Positions 1 through 13,800 of a stretch of DNA of 64,000 bases are shown here, piece by piece. This DNA comes from Akebia trifoliata (taxonomy: Eukaryota > Streptophyta > Magnoliopsida > Ranunculales > Lardizabalaceae). The stretch covers positions 1 through 64,000 of the forward strand of contig CM030709.1 of the NCBI GenBank assembly GCA_017979445.1, written 5' to 3'. The position numbers and the translations under genes are program-made. The notes beneath the pieces are model-generated. The model had not been told where the DNA came from. It did no database searches and worked only from the letters and a program-made list of their open reading frames with translations. Positions within the stretch are counted from its first letter, which is position 1. Each line of letters starts with the position of its first letter.

Positions 1-203
1 AACAAACCTTTGTCATATTCTTCATCCATATCTGCTTCAAATAGATAGGTGTATCTAACGTTGTTGAAATCATAGTATTGATACCGATGTGCTTTTTCAT
101 TTAGAAGTGCCATTCTAAAATGGAAGATTGCTGAACTATGCAATCCTAGACTAACTATCTTTCTCTTTTCGTCTTTAAATAACTGCCTTGGGATGGTATT
201 CAT
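1..203 (-). pseudogene. Virus-like or retroelement-like reading frame, partial at window edge
   Basis: Read on the minus strand, the frame is open for about 67 codons, from an ATG at 203-201 down to position 1, where the window cuts it. It begins abruptly at the edge of the satellite. The peptide is rich in Tyr, Phe, Asp and Glu and has an FHFRMALLNEKAHRY-like core followed by an acidic stretch (EADMDEEYD). Base composition and codon use differ from the neighbouring satellite. The pattern faintly recalls movement-protein regions of endogenous caulimovirids, but no diagnostic catalytic motif is present, so the family is a guess. A second minus-strand remnant with similar character abuts the other array at 60,694-61,548. 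Whether both derive from one element cannot be decided here. I am confident it is coding-derived and unsure of its origin. Confidence 0.4.
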
Positions 204-3200
204 GTTTTTTAAAAAATTTCGATCCGGTCCGGACTCGCCTTGCTTGCCGAAAATGGCAAAAAACAGGAAGATATACCCGGGCGACCGTTCCCGTCGAAAA
301 TTCGAAATTTTTGATGTTTTTATAAACGCCCATATCTCACTCTCCGCTCAACTGGTGGATTCGTAGCACATACCCACTCGTCCGTACGGATGTTAGTTAC
401 GTCCCCATGTTCCCGGATTTCGTCCCGCAGGCCGAGATCCTTTTCGAAAAACGTGATTTCCGTGGGGGTAAATCTTTTTCGGGGTAAGACACATGCGCGT
501 TCAAATGGTCGTATCTCATCGCCCGTCTTTCGGTTTTTAACGTAATCTATGGCCAATCGTCCGTATAAAAAATTTATACATTACCCGAGTAGAAAGTTTC
601 CCGGTCCGGACTCGTCTTCCTTGCCGAAAATGGCAAAAAACGGGAAGCTCCACCCGGGCGACCGTTCTCGTCAAAAACTCAAAATTTCTGACGTTTTTTT
701 AAACGCCCGTATCTCACTCTCCGCTCAACTGGTGGATTCGTAGCACATACCTATTCGTTCGTGCAGATGTTAGCTATGTCCCCATGCTCCCGGATTTCAT
801 CCCGCAGGCTGGGATCCTTTTCGAAAAATGTGATTTCCGTGGGGTACACTTTTTTCAAGACAGGACACGTGTGCATTCAAATTGTCGTATCTAATCGGCC
901 GTCATTTGGTTTTTAACGTAATCCATGCCCAATCGTTCGTATAAAAAATTCCTATGTTTCCTGAGCAGAATTCCCGGTCCGGACTCGTGTTCCTTACTGA
1001 AAATGGCAAAAAATGGGAAGCTCTGACCGAGCGACCGTTCCCGTTGAAAACTCAAAATTTCTGACGTTTTTTTAAACGCCCGTATCTCACTCTTCGCTCA
1101 ATTGGTGGATTCGTAGCACATACCCACTCGTCCGTACGTATGTTAGCTACGTTCCCATGTTCCCGGATTTCTTCTCGCAGGCCAGGATCCTTTCCGAAAA
1201 TCGTGATTTCCGTGGAGGTACACCTTTTTCAAGGTAGGATACGTGCGTATTCAAATGGTCGTATCTTATCGCTCGTCTTTCAGTTTTAACGTAATCCATG
1301 CACAATCGTCTGTATTGAAAATGCCTACGTTTTCCGAGAGAAAAATTCCCGGTCCAGACTCGTCTTCCTTGCCAAAAATGGAAAAAAATGGGAAGCTCCG
1401 CCCGGGTGACCATTCCCGTCGAAAATTTGAAATTTCTGACATTTTTTAAAACGCCCGTATCTCACTCTCCGCTCAATTGGTGGATTCGTAGCACATATCC
1501 ACTCGTCCGTACGAATGTTAGCTACGTCCCCATGTTCCCAGATTTCATCCTGCAGGCTAGAATCCTTTTCGAAAAAATGTGATTTCCGTGGGGGAATACC
1601 TTTTTCGATGCAGGACACGTGCGCATTCAAATAGTCGTATCTCATCGCCCGTCTTTCAGTTATTAACGTAATTCATGCCCAATCATCCGTATCAAAAATG
1701 CCTACGTTTCCCGAGTAGAAAGATTCCCGGTCCGGACTCGTCTTCCTTACTGAAAATCGCAAACAACGGGAAGTTCCGCCCAAGTGACCGTTCCGGTCGA
1801 AAACTCGAAATTTCTGACGTTTTTTTAAACGCCCATATCTCACACTCCACTAAACTCAAAAAATTCGTAACACATACCCACTCGTCCGTACGGATGTTAG
1901 CTACGTCACCACGTTCCCAGATTTTGTCCTGCAGGCCGGGATCCTTTCCGAAAAACGTGATTTCCGTCGGGATACACCTTTTTTCGGGGCAGGACACGTG
2001 CGCGTTCAAATGGTCGTATCTCATCGCCCGTTTTTCGGTTTTTAACGTAATCTATGCCCAATCGTCCGTATCGAAAATTCCTACATTTCTTGAGGAGAAA
2101 GATTCCCGATCTGGACTCATCTTCCTTGCCAAAAATGGCAAACAACGGGAAGCTCCGCCCGAGCGACCGTCCCCGTCGAAAAGTCAAAATTTTTGACATT
2201 TTTTTAAACGCCCGTATCTCACTCTCCGCTCAACTCAAAAAATTCGTGGCACATACCCACTCATCCGTACGGATGTTAGCTACGTCACTATATTCTCGGA
2301 TTTCGTCCCGCAGGCCGGGATCCTTTCCGAAAAACGTGATTTCCGTGGGGGTACACCTTGTTCGGGACAGGACACGTGCGCGTTCAAATGATCGTATCTC
2401 ATCGCTCGTCTTTCGGTTTTTAACGTAATCCACGTCCAATCGTCCGTATAAAAAATGCCTATGTTTCTCGAGGAGAAAGATTCCTAGTCTGGACTCGTCT
2501 TTCTATGCTAAAAATGGCAAACAACGGGAAGCTCCGCCCGAGTGACTGTCCTCGTCGAAAACTCGAAATTTTTGATATTTTTTTAAACTCCCGTATCTCA
2601 CTTTCCGCTCAACTTGAAAAATTCGTACCACATACCCACTCGTCCGTACGGATGTTAGCTATGTCACCATGTTCCAGGATTTCTTCCCGCAGGCAGGGAT
2701 CCTTTCCGAAAAACATGATTTTCGTGGGGATACACCTTTTTTGATGTAGGACACGTGCACGTTCAAATGATCGTATCTCATCGCCCGTCTTTCGGTTTTT
2801 AACGTAATCCATGTCCAATCGTCCGTATCGAAAATGCCTACGTTTCCCGAGTAGAAAGATTACTGGTTCGGACTCGTCTTCCTTGCCAAAACTGGCAAAC
2901 AATGGGAAGCTCCGCCCGAGCGACCGTCCCCGTCAAAAAGTCAAAATTTCTGACATTTTTTTAAACGCTCGTATCTCACTCTTCGCTCAACTCGAAAAAT
3001 TCGTGGCACATACCCACTCATCCGTACGGATGTTAGCTACGTCACTATGTTCCCGGATTTCGTCCCGCAGGCCGGGATCCTTTCCGAAAAACGTGATTTC
3101 CGTGGGGGTACACCTTGTTTGGGACAAGACATGTGCGCATTCAAATGATCGTATCTCATCGTTCGTCTTTCGGTTTTTAACGTAATCTACGTCCAATCGT

Positions 3201-5980
3201 CCGCATCGAAAATGCCTATATTTCCCGAGGAGAAAGATTCTCAGTCCGGACTCGTCTTTCTTGCCAAAAATGGCAAACAACGGGAAGCTTCGCCCGGGTG
3301 ACCGTGCCCGTCGAAAATTCAAAATTTCTGACATTTTTTTTAACGCCCGTATCTCACTCTCCGCTCAACTGGTGGATTCGTGGCACATACCCACTCGTCC
3401 GTACAGATCTTAGATACATCACCATGTTCTCGGATTTTGCCCCGCAGGCGGGGATCCTTTCCAAAAAGCATGATTTCTATGGAGGTACACCTTTTTCAAG
3501 GCAGGACACGTGCACGTTCAAATGGTCTTATTTCATCGCCCATCTTTCGGTTTTTAACGTAATCCACGTCCAATCGTCTGTATCGAAAATGCCTACGTTT
3601 TCCGAGTAGAAAGATTACCGGTTTGGACTCGTCTTCCTTGTCAAAAATGGCACACAACGGGAAGCTCTGCTCGGGCGACCGTTCCCGTCGAAAACTTGAA
3701 ATTTCTGACATTTTTTTAAACGCCCCTATCTCACTCTCCGCTCAACTCGAAAAATTCATAGCACATACCCACTCGTCCGTACGGATGTTAGCTACGTCAC
3801 AATGTTCCCGAATTTCATCCTGTAGGACGGGATCCTTTTCGAAAAACGTGATTTCCGTGGGGGTACACCTTTTTTGGGCAGGCCACGTGCGCGTTCAAAT
3901 GGTCATATCTCAACGCCCGTCTTTCGATTTTTAACGTAATCCACGCCGAATCGTCCGTATCTAAAATGCCTACGTTTCCCGAGGAGAAAGATTCCTGGTT
4001 CGGACTCGTCTTTCTATACCAAAAATGGCAAACAACGGGAAGCTCCGCCCGAGTGACTGTCCTCGTCGAAAACTCAAAATTTCTGACATTTTTTTAAACG
4101 CCCGTATCTCACTCTCCGCTCAACTCGAAAAATTCGTACCACATACCCACTTGTCCGTACGGATGTTAGCTATGTTACCATGTTCTCGGATTTCGTCCCG
4201 CAGGCAGGGATCCTTTCCAAAAAATGTGATTTCCGTGGGGGTATAACTTTTTCAATGCAGGACACGTGCGCGTCCAAATGATCGTATCTCATCACCCGTC
4301 TTTCAGTTTTTAACGTAATCCACGTCCAATCACCTGTATCGAAAATGCCTACGTTTTCCAAGGAGAAAGATTCCTGGTTCAAACTCATCTTCCTTGCCGA
4401 TAATGGCAAACAACAAGAAGCTCCGCTCGGGCGACCATTCTCGTTGAAAACTTAAAATTTCTGACCTTTTTTTAAACGCCCGTATCTCACTCTCCGCTAA
4501 ACTCAAAAAATTCGTACCACATACCCACTCATCTGTACGAATGTTAGCTACGTCACCATGTTCCCAGATTTTGTCCCGCAGGTCGGGATCCTTTCCGAAA
4601 AACGTGATTTCCATCGGGGTTCACCTTTTTTTGGGGCAGGACACATACGCGTTCAAATGGTCGTATCTCATCGCCCATCTTTCAGTTTTTAACGTCATCT
4701 ATGCCCAATCGTCCGTATCGAAAATGCCTACATTTCCCGAGCAGAAAGATTCCCTATCCGAACTCGTCTTCCTTGCCGAAAATGGTAAACAACGGGAAGT
4801 TCCACCTAGGCGACCTTTCCCGTCGAAAACTCAAAATTTCTGACGATTTTTTAAATGCCCGTATCTCACTCTCCGCTCAACTCAAAAAATTCGTAGCACA
4901 TACCCACTCATCCGTACGGATGTTAGCTACGTCACCATATTCCCAGATTTCGTCCCGCAGGTCGGGATCCTTTTCGAAAAACATGATTTCCGTGGGGGTA
5001 CACCTTTTTCGAGACAGGTTACGTGTGCGTTCAAATGGTCATATCTCATCACCCGTCTGTCAGTTTTTAACGTAATCCACGTCCAATCGTCCGTATCGAA
5101 AATGCCTACGTTTCCCGAGTAGAAAGATTCTCGATCTGGACTCGTCTTCCTTATCGAAAATGAAAAACAACAGGAAGCTCCGCCCGAGCGACCGTTCCCG
5201 TCGAAAACTCAAAATTTCTGACGTTTTTTTAAACTCCCGTATCTCACTCTCCGCTCAACTCAAAAAATTTGTAGTACATACCCACTTGTCCGTACGGATG
5301 TTAGCTAAGTCACCATGTTCCCGGATTTCGTCCCACAGGCCGGGATCCTTTTCGAAAAACATGATTTCCGTGGAGGTACACCTTTTTTAAGGCAGGACAC
5401 GTGCACGTTCAAATGGTCTTATTTCATCGCCCGTCTTTTGGTTTTCAACGTAATTTATGCCCAATCGTCCGTATAAAAAATTCATACGTTTCCCAAGGAG
5501 AAAGATTTCCAATCCAGAGTCGTCTTCCTTACCAAAAATGGCAAACAACGGGAAGCTCCGCCCGTGCAACCTTTCCCGTCGAAAAGTCAAAATTTCAGAC
5601 GTTTTTTTAAACACCCGTATCTCACTCTTCCCTCAACTGGTGGATTCGTGGTACATACCTACTCGTCCGTACGGATGTTAGCTACATCAACATGTTCTAG
5701 GATTTCGCCTCGCAGGCCGGGATCCATTTCCGAAAAACGTGATTTCCGTGGAGGTGCACCTTTTTCGGGACAAGCCACATGCGCGTTCAAATGGTCGTAT
5801 CTAATCGCCCGTCTTTCGGTTTTCAACGTAATCTATGCTCAGTCGTTCGTATCGAAAATGCCTACGTTCCCCGAGGAGAAAGATTTCCGGTCTGGAGTCG
5901 TCTTCCTTGCCGAAAATGGCAAAAAATGGGTAGCTCAACCCGAGCGACAGTCCCCGTCGAAAACTCGAAATTTCTGACAT
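204..5980 (+). repeat. Satellite block A1 (A-type units)
   Basis: About 15 units. A-type diagnostics are TTTTTTTAAACGCCCGT before the first half-unit, CATCGCCCGTCTTTCGG in the second half, AACGTAATC, AAAATGCCTACGTTTCCCG, GGTCCGGACTCGTCTTCC, and CAACGGGAAGCTCCGCCC. Most units carry GGATCC. Two alternative versions of a short internal patch occur: CTCAACTGGTGGATTCG (for example 347-363 and 1,100) and CTCAACTCAAAAAATTCG (for example 2,230 and 4,880), interspersed rather than strictly grouped. The change to B-type happens inside a unit near 5,980, where TTTAAACG gives way to TTTCAGACG. Confidence 0.9.
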
Positions 5981-7112
5981 TTTTTCAGACGCCCGTATTT
6001 CACTCTCCGCTCGACTCAAAAAATCTGTAGCGCATACCCACTCATCCGTACGGATGTTAGCTACGTCACCATGTTCCCGGATTTCTTTTCGCAGGCCGAG
6101 ATCCTTTCCGAAGAAGGTGATTTCCGTGGGGGTACACCTTTTTTAGAAAAAGACACGTGCGACTTCAAATGGTCGTATCTCATGGCCCGTATTTCAGTTT
6201 TTACTGAAATCCACGCCCAACCATCCATATCGAAAATTCCAATGTTGTCCAAGCAGTAAGATTCCAGTTTCAGATTGGCGCTCCTTGCCGAAAATCGCAA
6301 ACAACAAGACTCTCCGTTGGGGCGACCGTTCCCGTCGGAAACTCAAAATTTCTGACATTTTTTCAGACGCCTGTATCTCACTCTCCGCTCGACTCAAAAA
6401 ATCCGTAGCGCATACCCACTCGTCCGTACGGATGTTAGCTACGTCACCATGTTCCCGGATTTTGACTTGCAGGCCGGGATCCTTTCCGAAGAAGGTGATT
6501 TCTGTGGGGGTACACCTTTTTTAGAAAAAGACACGTGCGACTTCAAATGGTCGTATCTCATGGCTCGTATTTCGGTTTTCAACGAAATCCACGCCCAATC
6601 GTCCATATCGAAAATTCCGATGTTGTCTGAGGAGAAAGATTCTAGTTTCGGATTGGCGCTCCTTGCCGAAATTGGCAAACAACGAGACGCTCCGACGGGG
6701 CGACCGTTCCCGTCGGAAACTCGAAATTTTTGACATTTTTTCAGACGCCCATATCTCACTCTCCACTCGACTCAAAAAATCCGTAGCGTATACCCACTCG
6801 TCCGTACGGATGTTAGCTACGTCACCATGTTCCCGGATTTCATCCCGCAGGCCGAGATCCTTTCCGAAGAAGGTGATTTCCGTGGGGGTACACCTTTTTT
6901 AGAAAAAGACACGTGCGATTTTAAATGGTCGTATCTCATGGTCCGTATTTCAATTTTTAACGAAATCCACGCCCAATCGTCCGTATCGAAAATTCAGACG
7001 TTATCCGAGGAGAAAGATTCCAATTTCTTTTTGGCGCTCCTTGCCGAAAATGGCAAACAACGAGACGCTCCGTCGGGGAAACTCGAAATTTCTGACATTT
7101 TTTCAGACGCCC

Positions 7113-7490
7113 GTATCTCACTCTCCGCTCGACTCGAAAAATTCGTAGCGCATACCCACTCGTCCGTACGGATGTTAGCTACGTCACCATGTTCTCGGAT
7201 TTCGTCCCATAGGCCGGGATCCTTTCCGAAGAAGGTGATTTCCGTGGGGGTACACCTTTTTCTGAAAAAGACATGTACGATTTCAAATGGTCGTATCTCA
7301 TGCCCCGTATTTCAGTTTTTAACGAAATCCACGCCCAATCGTCCGTATCGAAAATTCCGATGTTGTCTGAGAAGAAAGATTCTAGTTTCGGATTGGCGCT
7401 CCTTGCCGAAAATGGCAAACAACGAGACGCTCCGTCAGGGCGACAGTTCCCGTCGGAAACTCAAAATTTCTGACATTTTTTCAGACGCCC
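7113..7490 (+). repeat. Representative 378-bp monomer with two related halves
   Basis: This unit runs from one GTATCTCACTC landmark to the next. The second half starts at 7,293 (GTATCTCATGCCCCG), giving halves of 180 and 198 bp. The halves share an order of landmarks: GTATCTCA, then an AAAATCCG or GAAATCCA stretch, then CCCACTCGTCCGTACGG or CCCAATCGTCCGTATCG, then an ACGT-containing stretch. I count 33 CpG dinucleotides by hand in these 378 bp. The half structure suggests an ancestral unit near 190 bp that duplicated, diverged, and then spread as a dimer. Confidence 0.8.
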
Positions 7491-7670
7491 ATATCTTACT
7501 CAACGTTCGACTCAAAAAATCCGTAGCGCATACCCACTCGTCCGTACGGATGTTAGCTACGTCACCATGTTCTCGGATTTCATCCCGTAGGCCGGGATCC
7601 TTTCCGAAGAAGGTGATTTCCGTGGGGGTACGCCTTTTTCAAAAAAAGACACGTGCGATTTCAAATGGTC

Positions 7671-7893
7671 GTATCTCATGGCCCGTATTTCGGTTTTTAA
7701 CGAAATCCACGCCCAATCGTCCGTATCGAAAATTCCGACCTTGTCTGAGGAGAAAAATTCCAGTTTCGGATTGGCGCTCCTACGTCACCATGTTCCCGGA
7801 TTTCATCCCGCAGGCCGAGATCCTTTCCGAAGAAGGTGATTTCTGTGGGGGTACACCTTTTTTAGAAAAAGACACGTGCGATTTCAAATGGTC
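7671..7893 (+). repeat. 223-bp short satellite unit (first of six)
   Basis: The distance between successive GTATCTCATGG landmarks here is 223 bp instead of 378. About 155 bp is missing, from just after GGCGCTCCT to just before ACGTCACCATG; the junction GCTCCTACGTCACC is at about 7,776-7,789. The same junction recurs at about 8,762, 9,363, 9,964, 12,459 and 14,946, so this is one deletion that was then copied around, not six independent events. Confidence 0.9.
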
Positions 7894-10800
7894 GTATCTC
7901 ATGGCCCGTATTTCGGTTTTTAACGAAATCCACGCCCAATCGTCCGTATCGAAAATTCTGACGTTTTCTGAGTAGAAAGATTCCAGTTTCAGATTGGCGC
8001 TCCTTACCGAAAATGGCAAACAACGAGATGCTCCGTCTGGGCGACCGTTCCCGTCGGAAACTCAAAATTTCTGACATTTTTTCAGACACGCCCATATCTC
8101 ACTCTCCGCTCGACTCAAAAAATCTGTAGCGCATACCCACTCTTCCGTACGGATGATAGCTACATCACCATGTTCCCGGATTTCATCTCGCAGGCCGAGA
8201 TCCTTTCCGAAGAAGGTTATTTCCGTGGGGGTACACCTTTTTCAGAAAAAGACACGTGCGATTTCAAATGGTCGTATCTCATGGCCCGTATTTCGGTTTT
8301 TAACGAAATCCATGCCCAATCGTCCGTATCAAAAATTCCGACGTTGTCTGAGTAGAAAGATTCTAGTTTCGGATCTGTGCTCCTTATCGAAAATGGTAAA
8401 CAATGAGACGCTCCGTCGGGGCGACCGTTCCCGTCGGAAACTCAAAATTTATGACATTTTTTCAGACGTCCGTATCTCACTCTCTGCTCGACTCGAAAAA
8501 TCCTTAGCGCATACCCACTCGTCCGTACGGATGATAGCTACGTCACCATGTTCCCGGATTTCATCCCGTAGGTCAAGATCCTTTCCGAAGAAGGTGATTA
8601 CCGTGGGGGTACACCTTTTTTAGAAAAAGACACGTGCGATTTCAAATGGTCGTATCTCTTGGCCCGTATTTTGGTTTTTAACGAAATCCACGCCTAATCG
8701 TCCGTATCAAAAATTTCGACGTTGTCTTAGGAGAAAGAGTCCAGTTTCAGATTGACGCTCCTACGTCACCATGTTCCCGAATTTCATCCCGCAGGCCGAG
8801 ATCCTTTCCGAAGAAGGTGATTTCCGTGGGGGTACACCTTTTTTAGAAAAAGACACGTGCGATTTCAAATGGTCGTATCTAATGGCCTGTATTTCGATTT
8901 TTAACGAAATCCATGCCCAATCGTCCGTATCGAAAATTCGAACGTTTTCTGAGTAGAAAGATTCCAGTTTCGGATCTGTGCTCCTTATCGAAAATGGTAA
9001 ACAATGAGACGCTCCGTCGGGGCGACCGTTCCCGTCGGAAACTCAATATTTATGACGTTTTTTCAGACGCCCATATCTCACTCTCCGCTCGACTCGAAAA
9101 ATCCTTAGCGCATACCCACTCGTCCGTACGGATGATATCTACGTCACCATGTTCCCGGATTTCATCCCGTCGGTCGAGATCCTTTCCGAAGAAGGTGATT
9201 ACCGTGGGGGTACACCTTTTTTAGAAAAAGACACGTGCGATTTCAAATGGTCGTATCTCATGGCCCGTATTTTGGTTTTTAACGAAATCCACGCCCAATC
9301 GTCCGTATCGAAAATTCCGACGTTGTCTGAGGAGAAAGATTCCAGTTTTGGATTGGCGCTCCTACGTCACCATGTTTCCGGATTTCGTCCCGCAGGCCGG
9401 GATCCTTTCCGAAGAAGGTGATTTCCGTGGGGGTACACCTTTTTCAGAAAAAGACACGTGCGATTTCAAATGGTCGTATCTCATGGCCCGTATTTCGGTT
9501 TTTAACGAAATGCACGCCCAATCGTCCGTATAAAAAATTCCAACGTTTTCTGAGTAGAAAGATTCAAGTTTCGGATTGGCGCTCCTTGCCGAAAATGACA
9601 AACAACAAAATTCTCCGTTAGGGCGACCGTTCCCGTCGAAAACTCGAAATTTCTGACGTTTTTTCAGACGCCCGTATCTCACTCTCCGCTCGACTCAAAA
9701 AATCTGTAACGCATACCCACTCTTCCGTACGGATGTTAGCTACGTCACTATGTTCCCAAATTTCGTCTCGAAAGTCGAGATCCTTTCCGAAGAAGGTTAT
9801 TTCCGTGGGGGTACACCTTTTTAAGAAAAAGACACGTGCGATTTCAAATGGTCGTATCTCATGGCCCGTATTTCGGTTTTTAACGAAATCCACGCCCAAT
9901 TGTCCGAATCGAAAATTCCGACGTTGTTTGAGGAGAAAGATTCCAGTTTCGGATTGGAGCTCCTACGTCACCATGTTCCCGGATTTCAATTCATAGGTCG
10001 AGATCCTTTCCGAAGAAGGTGATTTCCGTGGGGGTACACCTTTTTTAGAAAAAGACACGTGCGATTTCAAATGGTCGTATCTCATGGCCCGTATTTCGAT
10101 TTTAAAAAATAACGAAATCCATGCCCAATCGTCCATATCAAAAATTCTGACGTTGTCTGAGAGAAAGATTCCAGTTTCGGATTGGGGCGTCCTTACCGAA
10201 AATGGCAAACAACGAGACGTTCCGTCGGGGCGACATTTCCCGTCGGTAACTCAAAATTTAAGACGTTTTTTTAGACGTCAATATCTCACTCTCCGCTCGA
10301 CTCGAAAAATCCTTAGTGCATACCTACTCGTCCGTACGGATGTTAGCTATGTCACAATGTTCCCGGATTTCATCCCGTAGGTCGATATCCTTTCCGAAGA
10401 AGGTGATTTTTGTGGGGGTACACCTTTTTCAGAAAAAGACACGTTCGATTTCAAATGGTCGTATCTCATGGCCCGTATTTTAGTTTTCAACGAAATCCAT
10501 GCCCAATCGTCCGTATCGAAAATTCCGACGTTTTCTGAGTAGAAAGAATCCAGTTTCGGATTGGCGCTCCTTACCGAAAATGGCAAACAACGAGATGCTC
10601 CGTCGGGGCGACCATTCCCGTCGGAAACTCAAAATTTCTGACGTTTTTTCAGACGCCCATATCTCACTCTCCGCTCGACTCAAAAAATCCATAGCGCATA
10701 CCCATTCGTCTGTACGGATGTTAGCTACGTCACCATGTTCCCAGATTTTATCCCGTAGGTTGAGATCCTTTCCGAAGAAGGTGATTTCCGTGGGGGTACA

Positions 10801-13800
10801 CCTTTTTTAGAAAAAGACACGTTCGATTTCAAATGGTCGTATCTCATGGCCCGTATTTCGGTTTTCAACGAAATCCATGTCCAATCATTCGTATCAAAAA
10901 TTCTGACGTTTTCTGAGTAGAAAGATTCTAGTTTCGGATTGGCACTCCTTACCGAAAATGGCAAACAACGAGACGTTCCGTTGGGGCGACCGTTCCCGTC
11001 GGAAACACAAAATTTATGACGTTTTTTCAGACGCCCATATCTCACTCTCCGCTCGACTCGAAAAATCCTTAGCACATACCCACTCGTCCGTACGGATGTT
11101 AGCTATGTCACCATGTTCCCAGATTTCATCCCGTAGGTCGAGATCCTTTCCGAAGAAGGTGATTTCCATGAGGGTACACCTTTTTTAGAAAAAGACATGT
11201 GCGATTTAAAATAGTCGTATCTCATGGCCGTATTTCGGTTTTTAACGAAATCCATGCCCAATCGTCCGTATCAAAAATTCCGACGTTGTCTGAGTAGAAA
11301 GATTCCTGTTTCGGATCTCTGCTCCTTATCGAAAATGATAAACAATGAGACGCTCCGTCGGGGCGACCGTTCCCGTCGAAAACTCAAAATTTCTGACATT
11401 TTTTCAGACGCCCATATCTCACTCTCTGCTCGACTCGAAAAATCCTTAGCGCATACCCACTCGTCCGTACGGATGATAGCTACGTCACCATGTTCCCGAA
11501 TTTCATCCCGTAGGTCGAGATCCTTTCCGAAGAAGATGATTACCGTGGGGGTACACCTTTTTTAGAAAAAGACACGTGCGATTTCAAATGGTCGTATCTC
11601 ATGGCCCGTATTTCGATTTTTAACGAAATCCATGCCCAATCGTCTATATCAAAAATTCTGACGTTGTCTAAGGAGAAAGATTCCAGTTTCGGATTGGCGC
11701 TCCTTACCGAAAATGGCAAACAACGAGACGTTCCGTCGGGGCGACCGTTCCCGTCGGAAACTCAAAATTTATGACGTTTTTTCAGACGCCAATATCTCAC
11801 TCTCCGCTCGACTCGAAAAATCCTTAGCGCATACCCACTCGTCCGTACGGATGTTAGCTATGTCACAATGTTCCCGGATTTCATCCCGTAGGTCGATATC
11901 TTTTCCGAAGAAGGTGATTTCCGTGGGGGTACACCTTTTTTAGAAAAAGACACGTGCGATTTCAAATGGTCGTATCTCATGGCCCGTATTTCGGTTTTCA
12001 ACGAAATCCATGCCCAATCGTCCGTATCGAAAATTCTGACGTTTTCTGAGTAGAAAGATTCCAGTTTCGGATTGGCACTCCTTACCAAAAAGGGCAAACA
12101 ACGAGACGTTCCGTTGGGGCGACCGTTCCCGTCGGAAACTCAAAATTTATGACGTTTTTTCAGACGCCCATATCTCACTCTCCGCTCGACTCGAAAAATC
12201 CTTAGCGCATACCCACTCGTCCGTACGGATGTTAGCTATGTCACCATGTTCCCGGATTTCATCCCGTAGGTCGAGATCCTTTCCGAAGAAGGTGATTTCC
12301 GTGAGGGTACACCTTTTTTAGAAAAAGACACGTGCGATTTAAAATGGTCGTATCTCATGGCCGTATTTCGGTTTTTAACGAAATCCACGCCCAATCGTCC
12401 GTATCAAAAATTCTGACATTGTCTGAGGAGAAAGATTCCAGTTTCAAATTGGCACTCCTACGTCACCATGTTCCCGGATTTCATCCCGTTGGTCGAGATC
12501 CTTTCCGAAGAAGGTGATTTCTGTGGGGGTACACCTTTTTTAGAAAAAGACACGTTCGATTTCAAATAGTCGTATCTCATGGCCCGTATTTCGATTTTAA
12601 ACGAAATCCACGCCCAATCGTCCGTATCGAAAATTCCGACGTTGTCTGAGGAGAAAGATTCCAGTTTCGGATTGGCGCTCATTACCGAAAATGGCAAACA
12701 ACGAGATTCTCCGTCGGGGCGACCGTTCCCGTCGGAAACTCGAAATTTCTGACATTTTTTCAGACGCTCATATCTCACTCTCCGCTCGACTCAAAAAATC
12801 CGTAGCGCATACCCACTCGTCCATACGGATGCTAGTTACGTCACCATGTTCCCGGATTTCATCCCGCAGGCCGAGATCCATTCCGAAGAAGGTTATTTCC
12901 GTGGGGGTACACCTTTTTTAGAAAAAGACACGTGCGATTTCAAATGGTCGTATCTCATGGCCCGTATTTCGGTTTTTAACAAAATCCATGCCCAATCGTC
13001 CGTATCGAAAATTTCGACATTGTATGAGTAGAAAGATTCCAGTTTCGGATTGGCGCTCTTTATCAAAAATGGCAAACAACGAGACGCTCCGTCGGGGCGA
13101 CCGTTCCCGTCGGAAAGTTGAAATTTTTGACATTTTTTCCGATGCTCATATCTCACTCTCCGCTCGACTCAAAAAATCCATAGCGCATACCCACTCGTCC
13201 GTACGGATGTTAGCTACGTCATCATGTTCCCGGATTTCATCCCGTAGGTCGAGATCCTTTCCGAAGAAGGTGATTTCCGTGGGGGTACACTTTTTCCAGA
13301 AAAAGACACGTGCGATTTCAAATGGTCGTATCTCATGGCCCGTATTTTGGTTTTTAACGAAATCCACGCCAAATCGTCCGTATCAAAAATTCCGATGTTG
13401 TCTGAGGAGAAAGATTCCAATTTCGGATTGGCGCACCTTACCGAAAATGGCAAACAACGAGATGCTCCGTCGGGGCGACCATTCCCGTCGGAAACACAAA
13501 ATTTATGACATTTTTTCAGACGCCCATATCTCACTCTCCGCTAGACTCAAAAAATCCGTAGCGCATACCCACTCGTCCGTACGGATGTTAGCTACGTCAC
13601 CATGTTCTCGGATTTCATCCCGTAGGTCGAGATCCTTTCCGAAGAAGGTGATTTCAGTGGGGGTACACATTTTTTAGAAAAAGACACGTGCGATTTCAAA
13701 TGGTCGTATCTCATGGCCCGTATTTCGATTTTTAACGAAACCCACGCCAAATCGTCCGTATGAAAAATTCCGACGTTGTCTGAGTAGAAAGATTCCAGTT

